Source: Actinoplanes derwentensis
GTDB lineage: Bacteria > Actinomycetota > Actinomycetes > Mycobacteriales > Micromonosporaceae
Assembly (NCBI RefSeq): GCF_900104725.1
Contig: NZ_LT629758.1
Coordinates: 372,001 to 436,000, forward strand
Reading direction: 5' to 3'
Length of the DNA stretch: 64,000 nucleotides
The position numbers were made by a program, and so were the translations under genes. The notes beneath the pieces were generated by a model. The model did not search any database and was not told the DNA's origin. It worked only from the letters and a program-made list of their open reading frames with translations. The stretch's first letter is position 1. Each line of letters opens with the position of its first letter. Shown in pieces: positions 1 through 8,714 of the stretch.

Positions 1-284
1 AGATCGAGGTGATCCCGCCGGACGAGCCGCTGCCGAACCTGCCCGTGGCCCGTGCGGTGTGGAAGCCAGCCCCCTCGCTCTCGACCTCAGCCGAGTGCTG
101 GATCATGGCCGGTGGTCCGCATCACACGGTGCTGACTCAGGCGGTCGGTGCTGAGACCCTGCGCGATTTTGCGGAAATGGTTCAGACCGAGCTCCTGCTG
201 ATCGATGAGCGCACCACACCGGCCGACTTCTCCGACCGGGTGCGCTGGAACCAGGCGTACCACCGTCTGGCTCGCCCCCTGTAA
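1..284 (+). CDS. araA: L-arabinose isomerase, C-terminal part (5' end outside window)
   Basis: The window opens inside this gene; the reading frame is open from base 3 and ends with TAA at 282-284. The 93 visible residues carry the C-terminal signature of L-arabinose isomerase: a [11 protein letters not shown] stretch, then [15 protein letters not shown] with the paired histidines that belong to the metal/substrate site in this family, and a final amphipathic tail ([10 protein letters not shown]). The enzyme interconverts L-arabinose and L-ribulose in the cytoplasm. It lies 26 bases upstream of a ChvE-type sugar-binding lipoprotein gene on the same strand, so it is probably the catabolic member of an arabinose operon whose other enzymes lie upstream of the window. 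Identification is from recalled family sequence. Confidence 0.88.
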   Translation, partial: IEVIPPDEPLPNLPVARAVWKPAPSLSTSAECWIMAGGPHHTVLTQAVGAETLRDFAEMVQTELLLIDERTTPADFSDRVRWNQAYHRLARPL

Positions 285-310
285 CACCGTTCTCAAAGAG
301 GAGATCCACC

Positions 311-1438
311 GTGAAATTGAACCGGCTCGCGGCAGTCGTCACCGCCGTCGCGATGACCGCCACCATGGCGGCTTGTGGCAACGCGGAGAAGACCGCTGAC
401 AAGGAAGCCGCCTCCGGCGGCGACAACACCGGTGCCCTGGTCGGCATCACCATGCCCACCCGCTCCTCGGAGCGGTGGATCCACGACGGCGACAACCTCA
501 AGTCGCAGCTCGAGGGCCTGGGCTACAAGGTCGACCTGCAGTACGCGGAGAACGACATCCCGACCCAGACCCAGCAGCTGGACAGCCAGATCACCAAGGG
601 CGCCAAGCTGCTGATCATCGCCTCCATCGACGGCGAGGCGATCACCAGCCAGCTGGAGAACGCGGCCTCGGCGGGCATCAAGGTCATCGCGTACGACCGC
701 CTGATCCGTAAGAGCCCGAACGTGGACTACTACGCCACCTTCGACAACTTCAAGGTCGGTGTGCAGCAGGCGACCTCGCTGCTGACCGGTCTGAAGGTGC
801 TCAAGGCCGACGGCTCCGACGCCGGCCTGAAGGGCCCGCTGAACGTCGAGCTGTTCGCCGGTTCGCCGGACGACAACAACGCGACCTTCTTCTTCAACGG
901 CGCGATGAGCATCCTGCAGCCGTACATCGAGAAGGGCACCATCGTCATCAAGTCCGGCCAGAAGGACTTCGCGACGGTCGCCACCCTGCGCTGGGACCCG
1001 GAGACGGCCCAGAAGCGCATGGAGAACATCCTGACCTCCACCTACAAGGGTGGCGCCAAGGTCGACGGCGTTCTCTCGCCCTACGACGGCATCTCGATCG
1101 GTATCCTCTCGGCCCTGAAGTCGGCCGGTTACGGCACCGGTTCGGCCTACCCGATCGTCTCGGGCCAGGACGCCGAGCTCGCTTCGGTCAAGTCGATCAT
1201 CGCGGGTGAGCAGTACTCCACCATCTACAAGGACACCCGCCAGCTGGCGAAGACCACCGGTGAGATGGCCGACGCGGTCCTCAAGGGCCAGACCCCGGCG
1301 ACCAACAACACCAAGGACTACGACAACGGCAACAAGGTCGTTCCGGCCCAGCTCCTCGAGTCCCTGATCATCACCAAGGACAACTACCAGAAGGAACTGG
1401 TCGACAGCGGCTACTACAAGGCCGACCAGCTGAAGTAA
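311..1438 (+). CDS. chvE: ChvE-like sugar-binding lipoprotein of an ABC importer
   Basis: Solute-binding protein of 375 aa that captures a monosaccharide outside the membrane for the ABC importer encoded next. The N-terminus is a lipoprotein signal peptide with lipobox MAAC, lipid-modified Cys at residue 22, followed by a charged and Gly/Ser-rich tether. The periplasmic-binding fold starts at [16 protein letters not shown] and includes [23 protein letters not shown] and VIAYDRLI, typical of the ChvE/xylose-arabinose-galactose group. Start GTG at 311 is supported by GAGGAG 8-10 bases upstream. It sits between araA and the ATPase gene, which suggests arabinose, or xylose/galactose as alternatives. 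A stable hairpin downstream (1448-1479) could let this gene be expressed above the ATPase and permease. Confidence 0.9.
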   Translation: MKLNRLAAVVTAVAMTATMAACGNAEKTADKEAASGGDNTGALVGITMPTRSSERWIHDGDNLKSQLEGLGYKVDLQYAENDIPTQTQQLDSQITKGAKLLIIASIDGEAITSQLENAASAGIKVIAYDRLIRKSPNVDYYATFDNFKVGVQQATSLLTGLKVLKADGSDAGLKGPLNVELFAGSPDDNNATFFFNGAMSILQPYIEKGTIVIKSGQKDFATVATLRWDPETAQKRMENILTSTYKGGAKVDGVLSPYDGISIGILSALKSAGYGTGSAYPIVSGQDAELASVKSIIAGEQYSTIYKDTRQLAKTTGEMADAVLKGQTPATNNTKDYDNGNKVVPAQLLESLIITKDNYQKELVDSGYYKADQLK

Positions 1439-1447
1439 TCCGGGTTC

Positions 1448-1479
1448 CGCGCCCCGCCCGGCTCACCGGGTGGGGCGCG
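1448..1479 (+). promoter_or_regulatory. intercistronic hairpin between binding-protein and ATPase genes
   Basis: A 14-bp stem (1448-1461 with 1466-1479, one G-U wobble) around the loop CTCA lies in the 68-base gap after the binding-protein stop codon and before the AAGGAGG site of the ATPase gene. There is no T-tract. Such hairpins after binding-protein genes commonly protect the upstream message or partly terminate transcription, raising binding protein above membrane components; the role here is inference. Confidence 0.6.
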
Positions 1480-1506
1480 GCCCTCACCGGCCCAAGGAGG
1501 GTTGGC

Positions 1507-3042
1507 ATGACCGACACAATCCTGCGGATGAGCGGCATCACCAAGACGTTCCCGGGCGTCAAGGCGCTGCAGGACGTCAACCTGGAAGTACGCAGAGGAG
1601 AGATCCATTCCATCTGCGGGGAGAACGGGGCCGGCAAGTCGACCCTGATGAAGGTGCTGTCGGGTGTCTACCCGCACGGCACCTACGAAGGGGACATCGA
1701 GTTCGAGGGCGAACCCTGCAAGTTCTCCGGAATCCGCGACAGCGAGCACCGTGGCATCGTCATCATCCATCAGGAGCTGGCACTCGCGTCGAATCTTTCC
1801 ATCGCGGAGAACATTTTTCTCGGTAACGAGCAGTCGACCCGCGGCTGGATCGACTGGAACAAGACCAACGCCGCCGCCGACGAACTGCTGCGCCGGGTCG
1901 GCCTCTCGGAGAGCGGTGTCACGCCGGTCGTCGAGCTGGGTGTCGGCAAGCAGCAGTTGGTGGAGATCGCCAAGGCGCTCTCCAAGAAGGTGAAGCTGCT
2001 GATCCTCGACGAGCCCACCGCGGCGCTCAACGACGAGGACTCCGCGCACCTGCTCCGGCTGCTCAGCGGCCTGCGCGACGAGGGCATCACCTGCGTGATC
2101 ATCTCGCACAAGCTCAACGAGGTGATGGGCGTCTCGGACCGGGTCACCATCCTGCGGGACGGTAAGACGATCTGGACCGAGGACACCGCCGACCTCACCG
2201 AGGAGAAGATCATCTCGGGCATGGTCGGCCGGGACATGGAGCACCGCTACCCGGAGCACACGCCGACCATCGGCGGCGAGGCGCTGCGGATCGTGGACTG
2301 GACCGTTCACAGCCCGACCCAGCCGGACCGGGCACTGGTCCGCAAGGCCAACCTGACGCTGCGGCGCGGCGAGATCGTCGGCCTGGCCGGGCTGATGGGC
2401 GCCGGGCGCACCGAGCTGGCGATGAGCGTCTTCGGCCGGTCGTACGGGGTCAACATCTCCGGCACCCTGATCAAGGACGGCAAGGAGATCCAGGCCCGTA
2501 ACGTCCGGGAGGCGATCGACCACGGCATCGCCTACGCGACCGAGGACCGTAAGCGGTACGGCCTGAACCTCATCGAGGACATCAAGCGCAACGTCTCGGC
2601 GGCCGCGCTCGGCAAGCTCGCCAAGGGCGGCTGGGTCGACGGCAACGAGGAGTACCGGGTCGCCAACGAGTTCCGCGCCAGCATGAACATCAAGGCGCCG
2701 AATGTGGAGGCGGTCGTCGGCAAACTGTCCGGCGGCAACCAGCAGAAGGTCGTGCTGTCCAAGTGGATCCTCACCGATCCGGACGTGCTGATCCTGGACG
2801 AGCCGACTCGCGGTATCGACGTCGGTGCGAAGTACGAGATTTACACGATCATCAACCGGCTCGCCGACGAGGGGAAGGCCGTCCTGGTCATCTCGTCCGA
2901 GCTGCCCGAGCTTCTCGGGATCTGTGACCGCATCTACACCCTCTCGGCCGGCCGGATCACCGGCGAGGTGTCGCGCGCGGAGGCCACGCAGGAGAGTCTG
3001 ATGACTCTCATGACAAGGGAAGTACAGGAGGTAGCGCCGTGA
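1507..3042 (+). CDS. gguA: sugar ABC importer ATP-binding protein, GguA/MmsA type
   Basis: A 511-aa duplicated ATPase energising import of the sugar bound by the upstream lipoprotein. The first nucleotide-binding domain has Walker [10 protein letters not shown] (about residues 38-46) and Walker [12 protein letters not shown]; the second has a degenerate P-loop region ([13 protein letters not shown]), signature [14 protein letters not shown] and [15 protein letters not shown], the usual asymmetry of the CUT2 family. Length matches RbsA/XylG/MmsA proteins. The ATG at 1507 follows a near-perfect AAGGAGG. The stop overlaps the permease start by 4 bases (GTGA), so the two are translationally coupled. 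It works as a cytoplasmic membrane-associated subunit. Confidence 0.93.
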   Translation: MTDTILRMSGITKTFPGVKALQDVNLEVRRGEIHSICGENGAGKSTLMKVLSGVYPHGTYEGDIEFEGEPCKFSGIRDSEHRGIVIIHQELALASNLSIAENIFLGNEQSTRGWIDWNKTNAAADELLRRVGLSESGVTPVVELGVGKQQLVEIAKALSKKVKLLILDEPTAALNDEDSAHLLRLLSGLRDEGITCVIISHKLNEVMGVSDRVTILRDGKTIWTEDTADLTEEKIISGMVGRDMEHRYPEHTPTIGGEALRIVDWTVHSPTQPDRALVRKANLTLRRGEIVGLAGLMGAGRTELAMSVFGRSYGVNISGTLIKDGKEIQARNVREAIDHGIAYATEDRKRYGLNLIEDIKRNVSAAALGKLAKGGWVDGNEEYRVANEFRASMNIKAPNVEAVVGKLSGGNQQKVVLSKWILTDPDVLILDEPTRGIDVGAKYEIYTIINRLADEGKAVLVISSELPELLGICDRIYTLSAGRITGEVSRAEATQESLMTLMTREVQEVAP

Positions 3043-4286
3043 CGGCCGCACCAAGCAGTGCCGGTGTGAGGGCCGGCAAGGGGCCGAACGGTCTTTCGGG
3101 CCCGGCACCACGCAAGGTCAACTTCGACTTGAAGCAGAGCGGTATCTACATCGCTCTCGCGCTGATCGTCGTGGCGTTCACCGTGGCTACCGGTGGTGAC
3201 CTGCTGGCCCCGCAGAACCTCAGCAACATCATCGTCCAGTATTCGTACATCCTGGTACTGGCGATCGGCATGGTGCTGATCATCATCGCCGGCCACATCG
3301 ACCTGTCGGTCGGTTCGGTGGTGGCCGCCACCGGCGCGTTCTCCGCGGTCCTGATGGTCGAGATGAACCTGCCCTGGCCGATCGCTGTGCTGGCGACCCT
3401 GGTCTTCGGCGCGCTCATCGGTGCCTGGCAGGGCTACTGGGTGGCGTACTTCGGTATCCCCGCCTTCATCGTCACCCTGGCCGGCATGCTGCTGTTCCGC
3501 GCGATCACCTACAAGATCCTGGGCAACAAGGGCATCGGCCCGTTCCCGGAGGAGGTCCGCACCCTCGCGAACGGCTTCACCCCCGGCTTCATGAACAACG
3601 TCGCGCTGGGCCCACTGGGCGGCGCCGACCTGTTCAGCATCGTCGTCGGCGTCCTCGTCGTGGTGGGCATGGTCATCGTGCAGTACCGGACCCGCAGCGC
3701 GCGGGTCCGCTTCAACCAGGCCGTCGACCCGGCGTGGCTGTTCGCCCTCAAGGTCGCCGTCCCGGCCGCGCTGGTGATGTTCCTGGTCATCCAGCTCGCC
3801 CGGTTCCGCAACCTGCCGTGGGTGCTCATCCTGCTGGCCGTGCTGGTGGTCGGCTACACGCTGGTCACCAACCGGGCCGTGTTCGGCCGCCAGATCTACG
3901 CGGTCGGTGGCAACCTGCAGGCCGCGACGCTCTCCGGCGTCAAGGTCAAGTCGGTGGTGTTCTGGCTGTTCGTCAACATGGGTGTGCTCGCCTCGCTGGC
4001 TGGCATCATCTTCGCCGGCCGGCTGAACCTGGCCGGCCCGACCGCCGGTAACAGCTTCGAGCTGGATGCCATCGCCGCCGCGTTCATCGGCGGCGCCGCC
4101 GTCCAGGGTGGTGTCGGCAAGGTGGTCGGCGCGATCACCGGCGGCCTGATCATGGGCGTGATCAACAACGGCGCCGGCCTGCTCGGCTGGCAGACCGAGT
4201 CGGTCATGTTCTTCAAGGGCGCGGTCTTGCTCGCCGCGGTCGCCTTCGACGTGTGGTCCAAGCGCCGCACCGCCGGCGCCAAGTGA
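3039..4286 (+). CDS. gguB: sugar ABC importer permease, GguB/XylH type
   Basis: A 415-aa membrane protein forming the translocation channel of the importer. It has many hydrophobic segments, the first starting near residue 33 ([16 protein letters not shown]), and family hallmarks: [13 protein letters not shown] near residue 85, [16 protein letters not shown], and the late [32 protein letters not shown] segment that contacts the ATPase. At 415 aa it belongs to the long XylH/GguB class rather than the shorter RbsC class; the insert about residues 165-250 fits that class. Start GTG overlaps the ATPase stop. It is the last gene of the operon, 17 bases before a strong terminator. Confidence 0.92.
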   Translation: MTAAPSSAGVRAGKGPNGLSGPAPRKVNFDLKQSGIYIALALIVVAFTVATGGDLLAPQNLSNIIVQYSYILVLAIGMVLIIIAGHIDLSVGSVVAATGAFSAVLMVEMNLPWPIAVLATLVFGALIGAWQGYWVAYFGIPAFIVTLAGMLLFRAITYKILGNKGIGPFPEEVRTLANGFTPGFMNNVALGPLGGADLFSIVVGVLVVVGMVIVQYRTRSARVRFNQAVDPAWLFALKVAVPAALVMFLVIQLARFRNLPWVLILLAVLVVGYTLVTNRAVFGRQIYAVGGNLQAATLSGVKVKSVVFWLFVNMGVLASLAGIIFAGRLNLAGPTAGNSFELDAIAAAFIGGAAVQGGVGKVVGAITGGLIMGVINNGAGLLGWQTESVMFFKGAVLLAAVAFDVWSKRRTAGAK

Positions 4287-4303
4287 GCTGAGTCGTTCCG
4301 GCG

Positions 4304-4342
4304 AAGGCCGGTGCCTCCTTCCGGAGGCGCCGGCCTTTTCTA
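4304..4342 (+). terminator. Rho-independent terminator after sugar importer operon
   Basis: A 15-bp stem (4304-4318 with 4323-4337, one wobble pair) and loop TTCC are followed by TTTTCTAT. It ends the + strand operon and slightly overlaps the last codons of the convergent DUF1501 gene, which stops at 4340. Confidence 0.9.
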
Positions 4343-5590
4343 TACCGAACGGGCGGTGGCCAGGCCGAACGTGGACGGCTTGACGTCGCCGGGGAAGACC
4401 TCGGACAGCGAACCCAGACCGCATCGCTTCTGCAGGATCTCGCCGATCACCGAGCGGTAGTCGGTGGTGACCGCCAGATCGCCGTCGGCCAGGTCGCGCG
4501 GGCCCAGACCGGGCCAGGTGCCGTAGACCCGGCCGCCCCGGATACCACCGCCGAGCAGCATCATCGCGTTGCCGTGGCCGTGGTCGGCGCCCCGGGAACC
4601 GTTCTCCTTCACCCGGCGGCCGAACTCGCTGATCGTCAGCACGGTCACGTTCTTCATCGCGGTCTCGCCCAGGTCGGTGACGAAGGCGTGCAGCGCGGTC
4701 GAGAGGCCGGCCAGGTTGTCGTACATCCGCTGGCCCTTGATCGCCGGTCCGAGGCCCTCGTGCATGTCCCAGTCACCGCAGTCGACCGCGGCCGTGACCA
4801 GCCCGGACCCGGCTCTGATCAGCCGGGCGACGTCCCGTAGCGCGGCACCCAGCTCACTGTCCGGGTAGTCCGCGCCGTTCGCCGGAGCGTAGGAACCCTG
4901 GAGCCGGCCGGTGGCCTTGAGCGCCCGGTCGGCGGCTCGGGCCGGGGCGGCGAGAACCGCGGGAGCGTCGGCGTACATCGCCCGCAGCGCGGCGGCCATC
5001 GGCCGTTTGCCGTCGGCGGCCAGGTGGAACTCGTCGACACCCTTCATCGACACGTCCAGCGCCGGGCCGGCCATCAGACGGGCCGGCATCGGATCGCCCA
5101 TCGAGACCGCCGCGAGTGGCCCGGCCGCACCGGTCAGGCCCAGCATCCGGTCCAGCCAGCCGCTGCGGACCGCGCTGCCGGGCGCGGCGTTCTCCATCGC
5201 CTCCATGGCGGCGAAATGCGACCGGTTGGCGTTCTCCTGGCCGACCGCGTGCACCGCCGCCAGCCGCCCGGCCCGCCAGTGCGGTAGCAACGGCGCGAGT
5301 GCCGGATGAAGGCCGAACATGCCGTCCCCGGCGAGGACAGCCGATTTCGGCACGGCGATCCCGGGCCGGGCCTGGTAGTAGTCCTGGGATCCGATCGGCG
5401 CGAACGCGGACAGCCCGTCGAAACCTCCCCGCAGCGACACCACGACCAGGGTGTCCCCGGTGTACTTACCGGCCGCGAAGGCGAGCTGAGTGCTCAGCCC
5501 TTCAGCGGCCAGCCCGGTCAGGGTGGCTCCGGCCCCCACCAGCAGCCCCCGGCGGGTGAGTTCGTCACAGCACAGCGTCTTCGTCGTCAT
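4340..5590 (-). CDS. DUF1501 family Tat-exported protein
   Basis: A 416-aa protein of the DUF1501 family (sulfatase/alkaline-phosphatase-like fold), molecular role unknown. The N-terminus has a Tat signal: twin Arg in ELTRRGLLVGAG at residues 10-21 followed by a hydrophobic stretch and an AFA cleavage site near residue 39. The mature part begins with TLVVVSLRGGFDGLSAFAPIG and includes QENANRSHFAAMEAMENA, EFGRRVKENGSRGADHGHGNAMMLLGGG and YGTWPG, all family hallmarks; the His/Asp-rich DHGHG resembles a metal site. It begins 4 bases after the DUF1800 gene, so the pair is an operon. DUF1501 and DUF1800 genes occur together in many bacteria. Confidence 0.85.
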   Translation of the reverse strand: MTTKTLCCDELTRRGLLVGAGATLTGLAAEGLSTQLAFAAGKYTGDTLVVVSLRGGFDGLSAFAPIGSQDYYQARPGIAVPKSAVLAGDGMFGLHPALAPLLPHWRAGRLAAVHAVGQENANRSHFAAMEAMENAAPGSAVRSGWLDRMLGLTGAAGPLAAVSMGDPMPARLMAGPALDVSMKGVDEFHLAADGKRPMAAALRAMYADAPAVLAAPARAADRALKATGRLQGSYAPANGADYPDSELGAALRDVARLIRAGSGLVTAAVDCGDWDMHEGLGPAIKGQRMYDNLAGLSTALHAFVTDLGETAMKNVTVLTISEFGRRVKENGSRGADHGHGNAMMLLGGGIRGGRVYGTWPGLGPRDLADGDLAVTTDYRSVIGEILQKRCGLGSLSEVFPGDVKPSTFGLATARSV

Positions 5591-5594
5591 GGGA

Positions 5595-7127
5595 TCACCT
5601 CAGCTGGAAGGAGGGCGAGTCGAGGACCAGGGCGATCAGGTACGGCGCGACACCGGCCAGCGCCTTGTCCTTGACGGTCAGGGGACTCGTCGGCATCTTC
5701 GCGGCGACACTGAGCACCGCGGCGGTGTGCCCGGCCGGCAGCTTCGCCCCGATCAGCCGGGTGGCGAGGGCGTCGACAAGCGCGCCGTACGTCCCCGGCA
5801 GCACCGGCACCAGCGACTTCAGCAGGTCGGCCGGACGGGTCAGCTGCGCCGGGTACCAGCCGGCGGCCAGGTTCAGGTGCAGGTTGCAGCGGGCCAGGAA
5901 CGCCGACGGAGACGCCCAGGCGGCGGCCACGTCCGGGTAGCCGTCCGGGGTGCTCCACCGCAACGGCGCGTTCCCGGCCGACACCAGGTGGTTGTAGAGG
6001 GCGTCCAGGGACTTCACCCCGGACTTGTCGGGGCCCAGGCCGAGCGCCCGGACCGCGGCGACGGTGTCCTCGAACGGGGTACGGGCCTTCTGGCCCACCG
6101 ACGCGGCGAACTCCGGCGACAGGAACAGGGCCCGCAGGACCGGCGCGATCGCGGTGTCACTGTCCCGGTAGACCTTCGCCAGTTTCGCCACCAGCGACGC
6201 GGGCGCCTCGTCGGCGACGAACCGGACACACAGCTTGCGGGCGATACGCTCGGCGGTCTTCGGGTGCCGGGCCAGGTGGTCCAGGAACGCGCATGCGGCG
6301 GCCTCGCCGTCCCGGCCGGTGTTCGCGTGCCGGAAACCGAGGATGTCGACGGCGCCGGTGGCGTGCAGCGAGGCGTCGTAGACGTACCCGCCGGACTTGC
6401 CGACCGTCATGCCGGTGAGCAGGCGGGCCGCGGCCAGCACGTCGGCCTCGGCGTAGTCCAGGCCGACGGTGTGCAGCTCCATCAGCTCACGGGCGTAGTT
6501 CTCGTTCGGGTGCGCCCTGCTGGACGAGCGCTGGTCCAGGTAGGTGAGCATGGCCGGGTGCCGGGCACTGGCCTTCAGCATGTCGGCGAACTTCCCGAAC
6601 GCGTGCTCGCGGATGACGGTGCGGTCGTAGTCGGAGCGGGTCTCCCAGATGCCGCTGGACGGCGCGGTGACGTGCAGGTGGTTCGACCAGAACGCGACCG
6701 CCTGCTCGAACAACTGCCGCTCGCTCCACGCGGCCCGCGCGATGGTGGCCCGGCCTAGCTGCTTGAACGACTCGTAGTTCTCCTTGCGCGACTGGGCCCG
6801 TACCGCCGCCGGGGTGGCCCCGGCCAGCGGCAACCGCGCCAGGATCGCCTCGCAGCGGGTGTCGCTGATCCGCGCCGGAGCGAACTGCCGGTCCAGCCAG
6901 CCCGCGACCCCCAGCTTGCGCGCTTGAGCGAGCGACGCCGGCGTCGCGCCGAAGGTGGCCCGGCGCAGCAGGTGGGCGATCGGGTCGCTGCCCAGGGTCG
7001 CCGCCAGACCGGTCGCGGCGGGCGCGGCGGCACTCGCTCCGGACGCGGTGGCGGCGAGGCCGGTGACGGTGAGGGCGGCGGTGGCGACGGAACCGGCGAG
7101 CACGGTACGGCGGGTCGGCGTGGTCAT
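5595..7127 (-). CDS. DUF1800 family Tat-exported protein
   Basis: About 510 aa, DUF1800 family, function unknown. I place the start at the ATG at 7127 (MTTPTRRTVLAGSVAT), preceded by GGAAG, rather than at an in-frame codon 111 bases upstream, because the signal peptide begins here. TRRTVLAG is a twin-arginine motif followed by a hydrophobic core and an ASA site. The body contains IAHLLRRATFGATPASL, WSNHLHV, YDRTVIREHAFGKFADML, NENYARELMELHTVG and DGEAAACAFLDHLARHP, the conserved DUF1800 blocks. The first gene of a two-gene operon with the DUF1501 gene, both exported folded through Tat, which suggests a joint role outside the membrane, possibly with a bound metal or cofactor. Confidence 0.85.
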   Translation of the reverse strand: MTTPTRRTVLAGSVATAALTVTGLAATASGASAAAPAATGLAATLGSDPIAHLLRRATFGATPASLAQARKLGVAGWLDRQFAPARISDTRCEAILARLPLAGATPAAVRAQSRKENYESFKQLGRATIARAAWSERQLFEQAVAFWSNHLHVTAPSSGIWETRSDYDRTVIREHAFGKFADMLKASARHPAMLTYLDQRSSSRAHPNENYARELMELHTVGLDYAEADVLAAARLLTGMTVGKSGGYVYDASLHATGAVDILGFRHANTGRDGEAAACAFLDHLARHPKTAERIARKLCVRFVADEAPASLVAKLAKVYRDSDTAIAPVLRALFLSPEFAASVGQKARTPFEDTVAAVRALGLGPDKSGVKSLDALYNHLVSAGNAPLRWSTPDGYPDVAAAWASPSAFLARCNLHLNLAAGWYPAQLTRPADLLKSLVPVLPGTYGALVDALATRLIGAKLPAGHTAAVLSVAAKMPTSPLTVKDKALAGVAPYLIALVLDSPSFQLR

Positions 7128-7229
7128 GCACTTCCGTTCGGTCCGGGTCCCGTGACGAGTCACGGCTGCAACCGTGACTAACGAACCCGCAATCCGCGCG
7201 CACCTGTTACCGGAAACCGAGTCCTCAAT

Positions 7230-7242
7230 TAGTCTCAAGACC
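7230..7242 (+). promoter_or_regulatory. leaderless promoter -10 of the ROK gene
   Basis: TAGTCT at 7230-7235 ends 7 bases before the GTG at 7243, with TTACCG 17 bases upstream (7207-7212). There is no ribosome-binding site near either candidate start, so a leaderless message beginning at the GTG is likely. This decides the start of the ROK gene. Confidence 0.55.
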
Positions 7243-8286
7243 GTGGATCAGGCTGAAACGGTACGCACTCCGTCCTCCTGGGTCGTCGTGGGACTCGATA
7301 ACGGCGGCACCTGCAACAACGCCACCGTGCTCGACGCGACCGGGCAGTTCCTCGTCAATAATCTGGTGGAGAATCCGAGTCGTGTCCTCGACGGGCCGGA
7401 ATCGGCGGTCGAGGCACTGGCCGAGGCGTTCAAGAACATCCTGGAGCTGACCAGCACCCCGCTGTCGCTGGTTCGCGCGGTCGGGCTGGACACGCCCGGC
7501 CCGGCCAGCGCGCACGGGGTGATCTCGTCGAAGGGCGCCACCAACTTCAACCAGGTCTCCTGGCACGGCTTCGACATCCGGGGCGCCCTGGAGACCCGGC
7601 TCGGCCTGCCGGTGGTCTACAACAACGACGGCAACGCGGCCGCCCTCTATGCCCACTACCAGCACTTCGGTGCGGTCGCCGGGGAGAACTCGTCGGTCGC
7701 GGCGATCGTCGGCACCGGCCTCGGCGGTGGTGTGGTGGAGGCCGGGCAGGTGGTCCGCGGGTCGGCCGGGATGGCCGGTGAGCTGGGGCACGTGCAGATC
7801 CCGCTGCACGGCGTCCTCGAGGACGACCAGCCGGTCCCACAGTGCAATTGCGGGTTCGCCGGTGACGTGGAGAGCATCGCCTCGCTGACCGGCATCCGCA
7901 ACAACCTGCTGCCCTACTGGCTGAGCCGTTTCCCGGACCATCCGCTGGCCGGCGAGCCGATCGAGAAGGCGGCCAAGGCGCTGCGCGGTTACGGCGAGAA
8001 GGACGACGCCCTCGCGCTCGCCGTCTTCGGCCAGCAGGCCAAGGCCATCGGCAAACTCTTCACCATCGCCGCCAACTTCACCGACCCGTCCGCCTACTTC
8101 CTCGGCGGTGGTGTGGTCGAGGCCCAGCCGCATTTCCGGCAGTGGTTCCTCAACAACGTCCGGGAGAACACCGAACTGCGCGACGAACAGAAGGCGGTTG
8201 CCACCTTCGCCCTGGTCCCCGACCGGGACATGGCCGGGGCCCGGGGCGCCGCGGTGGCCGCACTGGCCGAAGCGTCCGCGGTCTAG
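7243..8286 (+). CDS. ROK-family sugar kinase or kinase-like protein
   Basis: A 347-aa ROK protein without an N-terminal DNA-binding domain, so more likely a kinase than a repressor. Visible: ATP-phosphate motif VVVGLDNGGTCNNAT (residues 14 on), substrate/catalytic VVYNNDGNAAALYA with the catalytic Asp, IVGTGLGGGVV, and the Glu-x-x-His of GELGHVQIP. The zinc motif is altered: the usual third Cys is Asp (CNCGFAGDVE). I prefer the leaderless GTG at 7243 over an in-frame GTG at 7174, whose extra 23 residues are not conserved-looking. The substrate (glucose, N-acetylglucosamine or another sugar) cannot be told. It runs convergently into the STAS gene with a 4-base overlap. Confidence 0.8.
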   Translation: MDQAETVRTPSSWVVVGLDNGGTCNNATVLDATGQFLVNNLVENPSRVLDGPESAVEALAEAFKNILELTSTPLSLVRAVGLDTPGPASAHGVISSKGATNFNQVSWHGFDIRGALETRLGLPVVYNNDGNAAALYAHYQHFGAVAGENSSVAAIVGTGLGGGVVEAGQVVRGSAGMAGELGHVQIPLHGVLEDDQPVPQCNCGFAGDVESIASLTGIRNNLLPYWLSRFPDHPLAGEPIEKAAKALRGYGEKDDALALAVFGQQAKAIGKLFTIAANFTDPSAYFLGGGVVEAQPHFRQWFLNNVRENTELRDEQKAVATFALVPDRDMAGARGAAVAALAEASAV

Positions 8287-8627
8287 GACGCCTGGTCCTC
8301 CTTGAGGGCCGCCGGAACGTCCGGGAACATCGGCAGGTAATCGCTGAGGCCCAGGGTGTCGAAGAGCCGGCGCAGGAAGCCCGACGGGGCGGCGAGACGC
8401 ACCCAGCCGCCCCGCTCGGCCGCCCGGCCGTGCGCGGTGACCAGCACTCCCACGCCCATGGAGTCACAGAAGTCGAGCCCCGAGACGTCCACCACCACTC
8501 GCGGGGCGGGACGCTCGACCAGGCGGCTCAGATTGGCCTTGAGTGCCGGCGCGGTGTCGATGTCCAGAGATCCGCGCAGGACCAGGACGGCCGTGTTCGG
8601 GGGATGATGCGCGACCGATACCTGCAT
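8283..8627 (-). CDS. STAS-domain anti-sigma factor antagonist-like protein
   Basis: A single STAS domain of 114 aa. The N-terminal beta strand (TAVLVLRGSLDIDTAPALK) and the conserved phosphorylation loop VVVDVSGLDFCDSMGVGVLV are typical of SpoIIAA/BldG-like antagonists; Ser56 in the DSMG sequence is the expected phospho-acceptor for a partner anti-sigma kinase. No kinase, phosphatase or sigma gene is adjacent, so the partner is elsewhere. ATG start at 8627 follows AGGAAAG. The 3' end overlaps the ROK gene by 4 bases. Confidence 0.85.
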   Translation of the reverse strand: MQVSVAHHPPNTAVLVLRGSLDIDTAPALKANLSRLVERPAPRVVVDVSGLDFCDSMGVGVLVTAHGRAAERGGWVRLAAPSGFLRRLFDTLGLSDYLPMFPDVPAALKEDQAS

Positions 8628-8714
8628 GTTCGTCTGTCTTTCCTGTGGAACGGGCTTGCTTGAGGATCGATGTCCACCCTATGCGAGCCCGCCCCACTAT
8701 GCAGATCGCGCCCC

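Noticed and set aside
1414..3111. 565-aa minus-strand frame opposite the sugar ATPase gene
   Set aside because: Very Arg/Asp/Val-rich low-complexity product without any domain, opposite a well-supported ABC ATPase: a GC-rich shadow frame.
2934..4424. 496-aa minus-strand frame opposite the permease gene
   Set aside because: His/Asp/Arg-rich composition and no family likeness; it lies opposite a clear membrane permease.
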